Assembly: GCA_964390795.1 (NCBI GenBank) | Contig: CAYMLQ010000353.1 | Span: forward strand, 1-6,148 | Direction: 5' to 3' | Source: CAYMLQ01 sp964390795 | GTDB taxonomy: Bacteria > Verrucomicrobiota > Kiritimatiellia > RFP12 > UBA1067 | Length of the DNA: 6,148 nt | Shown: positions 1 through 5,742 of the stretch, piece by piece | How positions within the stretch are numbered: position 1 is the stretch's first letter | Layout: the number at the start of each line of letters is the position of its first letter | The notes under the pieces: model-generated | What the model saw: the letters and a program-made list of their open reading frames with translations, nothing else | Database searches by the model: none | Told to the model about the DNA's origin: nothing | Made by a program: the position numbers and the translations under genes

Positions 1-628
1 AGTGCCGGTCCACATACTCCCAGCGGTCATACAGGATGCGGCCGTCCGGCAGCACGGAGGGGCGCGACTCGTAGAGCGTGTTGCGGCCGAGCTGGCGGAT
101 GTTCGTGCCGTCGGCGTTCATCTTGAACAGGTTGGCCTGGATGTGCTGGTTGCAGCCGCAATACTTCTGGTCGCGGGTTGACGAGAAGACGATGCTTCCG
201 TCCGGCAGATAGGCCGGATCCATGTCCGCCGCATCCGCCCGGAACGTCAGTTGCGTGAGCCCGGAGCCGTCCGCGTTCATCTCGAAGAGGTGGAAGTTCT
301 CTTTCCCGTCCCGCCGCATCGCGAAGAGCAGGCGCAGTCCGTCGTAAGACACCTCCAGATCGCGGATCAGGCCTGCGGGCATCTCCAGCAGGGTCGCGGT
401 CTTCCCGCCTTCGGCGAAGTCGACCGTCCGGATCGCCGCGCCCAGACAGACGTTCCTTGCGCTGACCTCGCCCACCGCAAAGTCCGTCCCGGTGTTGTGG
501 TGGTCACGCGGATACTGCGGCCGCATCACATAAACGACCTTGTGCCGCAGCAAGGCCGGATGAACCGGCGCGACGGCTGACGCCACGCTAACCGCCATCA
601 CTCCGAATGCTGTCAAAAAAAACCTCAT
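1..628 (-). CDS. HzsA-like beta-propeller protein, 5' part only (runs off left edge)
   Basis: This is the first 209 codons of a gene continuing beyond the left edge; no stop occurs in the window. The ATG at 628 is preceded by a purine-rich ribosome site (AAGGAAGAAGG, 629-639). Residues 1-18 form a Sec-type signal peptide (MRFFLTAFGVMAVSVASA), so the product is probably exported. Propeller/TolB-like blades follow: LEVSYDGLRLLFAMR (91-105), FHLFEMNADGSGLTQLT (112-128), YLPDGSIVFSSTR (130-142), KYCGCNQHI (145-153) and SVLPDGRILYDRWEY (191-205). These match, blade for blade, residues about 216-331 of the complete paralogue at 1195-3864 (for example SVLNDGRVIFTRWEY), and resemble the hydrazine synthase alpha-like family of PVC bacteria. 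The CxxCH haem part expected downstream lies outside the window, so haem binding is inferred. The catalytic role is unknown. Confidence 0.85.
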   Translation of the reverse strand, partial: MRFFLTAFGVMAVSVASAVAPVHPALLRHKVVYVMRPQYPRDHHNTGTDFAVGEVSARNVCLGAAIRTVDFAEGGKTATLLEMPAGLIRDLEVSYDGLRLLFAMRRDGKENFHLFEMNADGSGLTQLTFRADAADMDPAYLPDGSIVFSSTRDQKYCGCNQHIQANLFKMNADGTNIRQLGRNTLYESRPSVLPDGRILYDRWEYVDRH

Positions 629-641
629 CCTTCTTCCTTTT

Positions 642-651
642 TAACGTGTTA
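642..651. promoter_or_regulatory. Candidate operator, near-palindrome TAACGTGTTA (copy 1)
   Basis: The top strand reads TAACGTGTTA, with TAAC/GTTA arms around a two-base centre. It lies 13 nt upstream of the ATG at 628, directly before the ribosome site. The reverse-complement form, TAACACGTTA, occurs at 3903-3912 upstream of the other HzsA-like gene. Recurrence of the same 10-mer upstream of two paralogues suggests a shared transcription-factor site, but two copies are weak evidence and no regulator gene is visible. Confidence 0.3.
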
Positions 652-672
652 GAAATCTGAACCCGTTTTCCC

Positions 673-736
673 CGCAGAGACGCTGAGACGCGGAGGGAAA
701 CACTCTCCATCTCCTCTGCGCCTCTGCGTCTCTGCG
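673..736. repeat. Palindromic repeat unit 1
   Basis: CGCAGAGACGC at 673-683 pairs perfectly (11 bp) with GCGTCTCTGCG at 726-736. The inner parts (GAGACGCGGAGG against CCTCTGCGCCTC) also pair partially. This is a GC-rich hairpin in DNA or RNA, about 45 nt upstream of the ATG at 628. Similar cgcagagacgc-type repeats are dispersed through many environmental bacterial genomes; that is recalled rather than searched. Confidence 0.8.
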
Positions 737-756
737 CGAAATCATCCCTTTTCTCC

Positions 757-918
757 CGCTGAGACGCTGAGGCGCTGAGGAAAACAGTCTCCATCCGTTT
801 TCACTTCCTTTTCCCGCTTCCCTCTTCCCCGCGCCTCCGCGTCTCTGCGCGAAATCATCCCTCTTCTCCCGCTGAGACGCTGAGGCGCTGAGGAAAACAG
901 TCTCCATCCGTTTTCACT
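757..918. repeat. 113-bp tandem repeat: palindromic unit 2 and left half of unit 3
   Basis: Positions 751-805 and 864-918 are the same sequence offset by 113 bp. Similarity extends upstream (about 720-750 against 833-863) with single mismatches at 725/838 and 750/863. Each unit is a hairpin with arms CGCTGAGACGC (757-767 and 870-880) and GCGTCTCTGCG (839-849; for the second unit 1052-1062, beyond the gap). Both arm pairs have one mismatch in 11 bp. The linker carries a purine/pyrimidine-biased stretch (ttccttttcccgcttccctc). Confidence 0.85.
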
Positions 919-1018
919 NNNNNNNNNNNNNNNNNNNNNNNNNNNNNNNNNNNNNNNNNNNNNNNNNNNNNNNNNNNNNNNNNNNNNNNNNNNNNNNNNN
1001 NNNNNNNNNNNNNNNNNN
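919..1018. other. Assembly gap (100 N)
   Basis: There are exactly 100 undetermined bases, the conventional placeholder for a gap of unknown size. The left flank ends at a repeat position equivalent to 805. The right flank resumes at the position equivalent to 806: 1019-1067 equals 806-854 over all 49 bases. The two flanks therefore join seamlessly in repeat phase, and the real gap is probably zero or a whole number of 113-bp units. Confidence 0.95.
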
Positions 1019-1067
1019 TCCTTTTCCCGCTTCCCTCTTCCCCGCGCCTCCGCGTCTCTGCGCGAAA
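1019..1067. repeat. Right half of palindromic repeat unit 3
   Basis: This stretch is identical to 806-854 over 49 bases and includes the arm GCGTCTCTGCG at 1052-1062, which completes the hairpin begun at 870-880 on the other side of the gap. After 1067 the sequence diverges from the earlier unit. Confidence 0.85.
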
Positions 1068-1119
1068 ACCCTTCCCGTTCCGTTTCCGGCTCCCGCCGCG
1101 CGGGGATCTCTTTTCATCC

Positions 1120-1188
1120 CGCAGAGACGCTGAGTCGCAGAGGGGAACCCTTTTTATCCCGTCCTCTCCGCGCCTCCGCGTCTCTGCG
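1120..1188. repeat. Palindromic repeat unit 4, next to the stop codon at 1195
   Basis: CGCAGAGACGC (1120-1130) pairs perfectly with GCGTCTCTGCG (1178-1188), with further partial pairing inside and a loop containing CCCTTTTTATCCC. It lies 6 nt downstream of the stop codon of the HzsA-like gene, so the transcript would form a strong 3' hairpin. That could block exonucleases or weaken read-through into the next gene. No T-run follows the stem in the transcribed direction, so a standard intrinsic terminator is not supported. Confidence 0.75.
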
Positions 1189-1194
1189 CGAGAA

Positions 1195-3864
1195 TCATTT
1201 CACCTTCAGGGTGTCAAGCGCCTTCATTTCGAACCGTTTCCGCGCCTCGGGCCCGCCTGGGTCAAACACCTGAAAATTTGCCAAGGCAAACGCCTGGCCC
1301 TGCGTTTTCGCCGCCACGTATTTGCGGATGTTGTCGATCTCGATCTCCGCCTGACCGGCCCGTTTTTTCAGATGGCCGTCATAGCCTTGCGTTTCCGCAT
1401 GGCTCCAAGCGTTCGCCTCTGTGTAGTCGCCGCAGAAGGGCACGCCCAGATCGATCCAGCACGCGAGCTTATCCAGTTCCTCACGGGAAAGGATAACCCC
1501 TTTGTGTTTGGCACACAAGAGCCCGGTCAGGCGGCTGCGCGCCGCACCTCGTTTATAAGGGGCTTCGACAGCCTCCTCGCTTGAAGGATTGGGCGGATTC
1601 ACCCAATCGCCTTTCTCATCGCCCAGCGGTTTTTCGCCGCGCGGCCGGGCCGGCCTCGGGCGAACAAGACCCAGATAGCCGTCGCTCCATTTGCGCCCGC
1701 CCTCATACGGCGGCGAGGCGTGCGCCAGAAGGCTGAAAGGCGGGGCGTTCGTCGCGGCGGGAGAGGCTTCCGTCCGCGTGCCGTACCGGTCGCCCTTGTG
1801 GCAGCGAATGCAGTGGCGGTCGAGAATGGGTTGAATGTGTCGGGTGAAACTGAAGCCGCCTTGCACATCACAAAAGGGCGTCAGCTTTTGTGCCGGCTGA
1901 CGCATCGCGATCGAAAGCCCGGCGCCAGGCGCCGGCACGCTCATCTGCTTCTCGTGACAGCCCGTGCAGGAGCGCCGCTCGCCCGGCATCAGCGTGACCC
2001 ACGAGCGCATGGACTGTATCATGTGCCCTTGGTCGTCCAGAATCTGGAAGTAAACCGGCGTGGACACTGGAACCTCGAACAGGACGGAGCCGTCTTCGTG
2101 AATAGCCGCTTCGCCCAGAACTTTCTTAACATCCCATGACCCGTTCCGCGAAACAGGGGTGACCACATTGCCCCAGGCCACATTGTCCACGGTTCCGACG
2201 TCGTCCGCGCGGTACTCCAGCTCCACGACGCGCAGCCGTTTCGCCGTGCCGCGCGCGATGCCCTCAAGCCCCTCGCCCACGTAAACGTCCTGAATGAAGA
2301 AGGCCCCTTTCTTCTGCTCGTAATCAGCCCGGTCAGGAATAACCGGCGGCGGCACACGGGCGGCCAACAGGACCGGCTGAGAAAGAGAAACGCCCGCCGT
2401 CTTTGCCAACAGCTCGCGCGCCCCGTCGAAGCGGACATGATAAATCCCGAAATGCGGCAGCTTCAGGTGTTTTCTGCCGGCCGGCGACACCGTGTCCTCT
2501 TTGTTTCCGAACGTCGCGGCAGCGGAAAAACATTCGTTTTCGTTCACCGGCCATGGATATTGGAACAATGCGAGACCGGAGCCGCTCAGGAAGGAATCAA
2601 CCCGCCCTTTAGGGAAAGGCCTTCTCGGCGCGACCCCTTCAAGGCCCGCGCCGTTTTCGTCTCCGCGCGTGCGGTCCACCACCGTCAACAGCCCGGCCTG
2701 CCAGGTGTGATGTCCGGAAGCGACGGCCAGTATCTTGCACGATCCGGGAATGGCGTGCGCCTGATGCAGGGACGTGGGCCAACTGCTGTTGCCGCCGTAA
2801 ATCTCGGCCTGCTGGGTGCCGTCCGGATTCATCTGCAACAAAGGCTGGAGAAAAACAGGATTGCGGTCGTTGTATTCCCAGCGCGTAAAGATGACCCTGC
2901 CGTCGTTGAGCACGCTCGGATTACTTGTCCCCACCTGATCGAACCCGAGCCGCCGCAGGAACCTCCCGTCCTTGTCACACCGGTAAAGGTTCAGCGCCGG
3001 ATGCCCCATGCAGTCCACCGCAATCACGCAACGGGTCGAGTTGAAAACAATATCGCCGTTGGGCAAGTAGCAGCCCTCGATGTCCGCAACGCCGACCCCG
3101 GAGGTCAGCTGCCGCGTTTGTCCGGAATCCAGATCATATTCGTACAGGTGAAAATCATCCTCTTTCTCGGACTTGCGCCAGGAGAACAGCACCCGTTTGC
3201 CGTCAAAAGAGAGGTCGGGATCGCGGAAGATGCCGCCTGCGTCCTCCAGGATCGCCCGCTTCCGGCCGAAGCTGTCCGTCAGATCGAGGACCCACAGTTT
3301 TGAGCCCGGACAGAAGGGGAACGTCCCCTTATAGCGGCGGGCGTAGTCGCTGGGGAAGGCGTGCGAGCAGCGCCCCTCGTTCAGATTCCAGCCCTCCACA
3401 AAAAGAATCCGCGCCTTGCGCTCCACCCAGCGGGCCAGCCGCAAGGCGCGGCGTTTCTCGCACGCGTCTTGGTACAGACCGAGCGCCGCGCGCTCATCCA
3501 ACGGCTGTTGGCTGGAAAGCGCTTCCAGCCGGCCCGCCAGCCCGGGCTCGGAGGCGCCCAGTCCGTCCAACGCCTTCCGGGCCAAAGCCAGCGGGAAGTC
3601 GGCCTGCCTTCCGGCCAGCCAAGCCGCCGCCGGTTTCTCCGGGGCGTCCTGAAGCAGCCAGTCCACCTGTCGGGGATAGTCGGGCTCAAGCGCCACCAGC
3701 AGGGATCGCCACTCCGCCTCCTGCCCGGCTCTTGCCCGGGCCGAAAGCAAGGCGCCGATGAAATCGCCTGAGGCCGCAGGGGAATAGGCCTGCAGCACGC
3801 CGGCCCACAAGACCGCGATCAACAGCAGGCCCTGTGTTGTAACTTGTCCCATCGGTTTCCTCAC
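1195..3864 (-). CDS. HzsA-like dihaem c-type cytochrome/beta-propeller protein, complete
   Basis: The protein has 889 residues from the GTG at 3864. An ATG at 3852 (residue 5) has the better ribosome site (GAGGA, 3858-3862, 5 nt away), but only the GTG start gives the signal peptide (about 1-26) its basic RK; either is possible. Residues 30-185 are a helical N-terminal region. Residues 190-500 hold propeller blades (DPDLSFDGKRVLFSW, YLPNGDIVFNSTR, DGRVIFTRWEYNDR). Residues 515-640 match the middle domain of hydrazine synthase alpha (FFIQDVYVGEG, NGSWDVK, EDGSVLFEVP) and end in haem motif CTGCH (633-637). The C-terminal part has HIQPILDRHCIRCH with a second haem motif (685-689), then CWIDLGVPFCGDYTEANAW (802-820). 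This order is typical of HzsA-like proteins of non-anammox PVC bacteria. Periplasmic redox function is inferred and the substrate is unknown. Residues 735-768 are a Pro/Arg/Glu-rich stretch probably longer than in relatives. Confidence 0.9.
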   Translation of the reverse strand: MRKPMGQVTTQGLLLIAVLWAGVLQAYSPAASGDFIGALLSARARAGQEAEWRSLLVALEPDYPRQVDWLLQDAPEKPAAAWLAGRQADFPLALARKALDGLGASEPGLAGRLEALSSQQPLDERAALGLYQDACEKRRALRLARWVERKARILFVEGWNLNEGRCSHAFPSDYARRYKGTFPFCPGSKLWVLDLTDSFGRKRAILEDAGGIFRDPDLSFDGKRVLFSWRKSEKEDDFHLYEYDLDSGQTRQLTSGVGVADIEGCYLPNGDIVFNSTRCVIAVDCMGHPALNLYRCDKDGRFLRRLGFDQVGTSNPSVLNDGRVIFTRWEYNDRNPVFLQPLLQMNPDGTQQAEIYGGNSSWPTSLHQAHAIPGSCKILAVASGHHTWQAGLLTVVDRTRGDENGAGLEGVAPRRPFPKGRVDSFLSGSGLALFQYPWPVNENECFSAAATFGNKEDTVSPAGRKHLKLPHFGIYHVRFDGARELLAKTAGVSLSQPVLLAARVPPPVIPDRADYEQKKGAFFIQDVYVGEGLEGIARGTAKRLRVVELEYRADDVGTVDNVAWGNVVTPVSRNGSWDVKKVLGEAAIHEDGSVLFEVPVSTPVYFQILDDQGHMIQSMRSWVTLMPGERRSCTGCHEKQMSVPAPGAGLSIAMRQPAQKLTPFCDVQGGFSFTRHIQPILDRHCIRCHKGDRYGTRTEASPAATNAPPFSLLAHASPPYEGGRKWSDGYLGLVRPRPARPRGEKPLGDEKGDWVNPPNPSSEEAVEAPYKRGAARSRLTGLLCAKHKGVILSREELDKLACWIDLGVPFCGDYTEANAWSHAETQGYDGHLKKRAGQAEIEIDNIRKYVAAKTQGQAFALANFQVFDPGGPEARKRFEMKALDTLKVK

Positions 3865-3902
3865 TGCTCCGCCGCGCCTTACAAACCAAGAACAGCAATA
3901 AA

Positions 3903-3912
3903 TAACACGTTA
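3903..3912. promoter_or_regulatory. Candidate operator, near-palindrome TAACACGTTA (copy 2)
   Basis: The top strand reads TAACACGTTA, which is TAACGTGTTA in the direction of the gene starting at 3864. It is the exact reverse complement of 642-651. It lies 38 nt upstream of the GTG (50 nt from the alternative ATG), in the only AT-rich stretch of this intergenic region (about 3885-3915), where a promoter would be expected. No convincing -35/-10 pair was found. Confidence 0.3.
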
Positions 3913-3915
3913 CTT

Positions 3916-4009
3916 TGGAATGATGGAATACTGGAATGATGGAAGATCACTGCGGCTGTTCTGGTTTCAATACCCATCATTCCGCCATTCCATTATTCCA
4001 CTATTCCAG
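3916..4009. repeat. Inverted repeat made of TGGAAT-type short repeats
   Basis: The left arm 3916-3944 consists of near-tandem 9-10-nt units (TGGAATGATGGAATACTGGA and onward). The right arm 3974-4009 is its complement (CCATTCCATTATTCC type). Aligning the reverse complement of the right arm with the left arm gives roughly 24 matches in 30 positions, with a loop of about 29 nt. The element sits between the exported-protein gene ending at 4033 and the HzsA-like gene starting at 3864. It is a different family from the cgcagagacgc palindromes. It may insulate the two transcripts or be a passive dispersed repeat. Confidence 0.7.
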
Positions 4010-4016
4010 TCGGGTT

Positions 4017-4031
4017 GCGGGCTCCGCCCGC
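4017..4031 (-). terminator. Stem-loop right after the stop codon at 4033, weak terminator candidate
   Basis: GCGGGC pairs perfectly with GCCCGC (6 bp, 3-nt loop) immediately after the TAA at 4035-4033. There is no T-run behind it in the direction of transcription, so a classical intrinsic terminator is unlikely. It may only stabilise the 3' end. Confidence 0.3.
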
Positions 4032-4032
4032 A

Positions 4033-4608
4033 TTAGTGAACCCGGATCATCGTTCCCGTGCCGCGCAGCTCGATGCCCGCGTCCGCTAAGCCGTACCCGT
4101 CGTAGCCGCCGCCGAGCGAACGGTTGCCCGTGTCGGCCACCGGAACGCGAAAGGTCGTGAACGCGGCGGAAGCGCCCGCCCACCCCTCCCCGCCCGCCGT
4201 GTCGCGGGCGAAGAACCGGTAGTAGTAAAGCGTGCCCGCGTCCAGCCCCGCCACCGCCGCCGCGACGGCTTTGACCCCGTCGGCCGCGCTCGCCGTCCCG
4301 GCCGAGGCCGAATGCGCCCACGCGTTCGTGTCTGTGCCGCCGTCCGCCGTGCCGTAGTACACCCACACGCTGGCCGTGACGCCCCCGTCGAGCACGCCCA
4401 GCTCGCAGAAGCCGGGAAGCGTCGCGCCCGCTGCCGAGACCGCCGTCGGACGGAGCCCGGTGTCGACCAAGGGCGCTCCTAAGGCCCGCCCGGCGCCAGC
4501 GGCCACGTACCCGTCATAGCTTCCGCCCGAATACCGGGCGGCCTGCTGCGCGGCCGCAACGCCGGCCAGGATGAATATCCCGAAAATCAAAGCTGCCTGT
4601 TTTCTCAT
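4033..4608 (-). CDS. Small exported protein: fibronectin-III-like domain flanked by two YDGY motifs
   Basis: The protein has 191 residues. The ATG at 4608 is chosen because AGGAGG (4613-4618) lies 4 nt upstream and the protein then begins with a clear signal peptide, MRKQAALIFGIFILAGVAAA; the longer frame up to 4686 has neither and overlaps the gene before it. The mature part starts with YSGGSYDGYVAAGAG (26-40). It continues with a fibronectin-III-like region of about 65-155 (VWVYYGTADGGTDTNAW, then LDAGTLYYYRFFARDTAGG and AFTTF). It ends with a second GGGYDGYGLADAGIELRG (166-183). Such tripeptide-rich, Ala/Gly-rich Fn3-type exported proteins are recalled from Kiritimatiellota and Lentisphaerota. 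No catalytic residues, transmembrane anchor or C-terminal sorting signal are visible, so it is probably a surface or periplasmic structural or binding protein. It lies 50 nt after the SUMF1 frame, likely in the same transcript. Confidence 0.75.
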   Translation of the reverse strand: MRKQAALIFGIFILAGVAAAQQAARYSGGSYDGYVAAGAGRALGAPLVDTGLRPTAVSAAGATLPGFCELGVLDGGVTASVWVYYGTADGGTDTNAWAHSASAGTASAADGVKAVAAAVAGLDAGTLYYYRFFARDTAGGEGWAGASAAFTTFRVPVADTGNRSLGGGYDGYGLADAGIELRGTGTMIRVH

Positions 4609-4612
4609 GTCG

Positions 4613-4618
4613 CCTCCT
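4613..4618 (-). promoter_or_regulatory. Ribosome binding site AGGAGG deciding the start at 4608
   Basis: This is a perfect AGGAGG on the minus strand, 4 nt before the ATG at 4608. It is the strongest ribosome site in the window and rules out the upstream in-frame starts. Confidence 0.85.
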
Positions 4619-4658
4619 CTTCGTGGCCCAGTGAAAACCCGAGCCGTCGCGCCCCCTA

Positions 4659-5742
4659 TTACGGTGCCGTGCGGACTCCGCGCCACCCGTGGGAATGCGT
4701 GGTATTACGCGCGGTAAAAGCAGCCCCCACCGCGTAAGTGCGGTCGGACAAGTAAAACAAAGAGAGGGAAGTGTCATACCAGCTACCGCCTCTAAAGCCG
4801 ATGCCTTTGCCCATCGTGGCCGTCGACGGGAACCATGACGCCTCGGTCGCCTCGCCCGCCGCGGTCAGCGTACCCTTCCCGTGACCGCCCGTGAAGGCCC
4901 GTCCGTCTACGTTTCCGACCGTGATGACCCGTTCCCACAGGTTGCCGCCCAGCTCCATGATTCCCCAATAGCTCGCGCCCGCCAGCTCGCGCGTGGAGGA
5001 TGCGGTCGCGAAAATGCCGGCGCGGGTGGGCCCCAGAACGTTGGCATTCCCGTAACAGCAATTCGCCGTCGCGGGAAGGGGTGCCGCCAAACCGCTTCCC
5101 GCCACACCCGTTTCGTTGGTCAGTCTCCCGATGCCGGTGGTTCCCCAGACATACTCGTTGCGGAGAGGCGCCTTAGACCCTCTACCCGCTTTCTCAAATT
5201 CCAGCTCGGTCATCGGACGCAGCCCGGCCCATTCGGCATACGCGCAGCCATCCGCCCAAAGCAGATGGTTACAGGCGCGGTCAGGGGCCGCGGCCGAATA
5301 GTTCGGATGGCTCCCGCTGATCGTGTAGCGATAGGCCGTCGTGTTGTAATACCGGTTCGTCGCCTGGACGTAGGTCAGCTTGTTCAGAAACTCCGCGTAC
5401 TGCCCCTGCGTAAGCTCGTGTTTCATGCAGTAGAAGGCCTTGAACCCTTTGGGGAACTCCGCGGCCACCGTGCCTTCGGGGCCGATCGCGCTGCTGCCGG
5501 ACGTCGAGGTCCCCCACAGCTTGCCAGCCCCCGAACCGATCTCCAGGGCGGCTTCGGAGGTCACCGCATAGGCGTTCGTGGTCTGCGCCGTGCCGTCTGG
5601 CTTATAGAAGCGCCCCGACTCCGTCCCCGTAGACCCCAGGTAGAAGCTGCCCTGCGGCACGTAGGCCATTTCGATGGCGTGGACGGAGACGTCCACCTGC
5701 GTCCCGTAGGCGAACGCGTACCCGTTCGTGCCGTATCCCCCT
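4659..5742 (-). CDS. SUMF1/FGE-fold domain protein, 5' end missing and fused out of frame to an HzsA-like gene
   Basis: Family resemblance starts at GYGTNGYAFAYGTQVDVSVH (about 5739), then AIEMAYVPQGSFYLGS, FKAFYCMKHELTQGQYAEFLN, CAYAEWAGLRPMTELEFEKAGRG, MELGGNLWERV, GFRGGSW (4799-4779) and the C-terminal GWRGVRTAP: the order of a formylglycine-generating-enzyme (SUMF1) fold. The GGSW segment continues YDTSLSLFYLSDR, with no cysteine where catalytic FGEs carry their copper-binding pair, so sulfatase activation is unlikely; a binding or structural role, as in many secreted SUMF1-like proteins, is more plausible. No signal peptide or good start is present. The first ATG (5669) lies inside the conserved core without a ribosome site, and a TTG (5867) lies within foreign sequence. 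The frame is open upstream to the window edge. Expression would need frameshifting, or this is the tail of a broken gene. Confidence 0.7.

Larger units (their letters stand above)
629..1194. other. 566-bp intergenic stretch filled with GC-rich palindromic repeats
   Basis: There is no credible gene between the stop of the HzsA-like gene at 1195 and the ATG at 628. Apart from about 40 nt of AT-rich leader (629-670), the stretch is made of four imperfect palindromes sharing the arm CGC(A/T)GAGACGC and its complement GCGTCTCTGCG, pyrimidine-rich linkers, and a 100-N gap. The reading frames open on the minus strand here translate into repetitive Q/R/A/E-rich peptides such as AQRRGGAGKREAG. These are by-products of the repeat rather than proteins. 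Confidence 0.85.

Noticed and set aside
588..1117. Three short minus-strand open frames giving AQRRGGAGKREAG / LRVSASLRGKR peptides
   Set aside because: They lie wholly in the palindromic repeat array, one overlaps the start of the HzsA-like gene and one runs into the N gap. Their peptides are translations of the repeat with no independent domain or ribosome site.
673..1188. CRISPR array
   Set aside because: The repeats are few, palindromic, unevenly spaced and separated by linkers that are themselves repeated; there are no unique spacers of constant length and no cas genes.
2437..3303. 288-codon plus-strand open frame
   Set aside because: It is antisense to the conserved propeller domain of the HzsA-like gene. 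It has an arginine/proline-rich composition typical of GC-rich shadow frames and no recognisable domain.
1195..3864. Genuine hydrazine synthase of an anammox bacterium
   Set aside because: The HzsA-like architecture also occurs widely in non-anammox PVC bacteria. No beta/gamma subunits or hydrazine dehydrogenase are present, and the family is multicopy here.
3885..3915. Sigma-70-type promoter before the HzsA-like gene
   Set aside because: The stretch is AT-rich, but no hexamer pair with acceptable spacing stood out, so only the shared 10-mer is reported.
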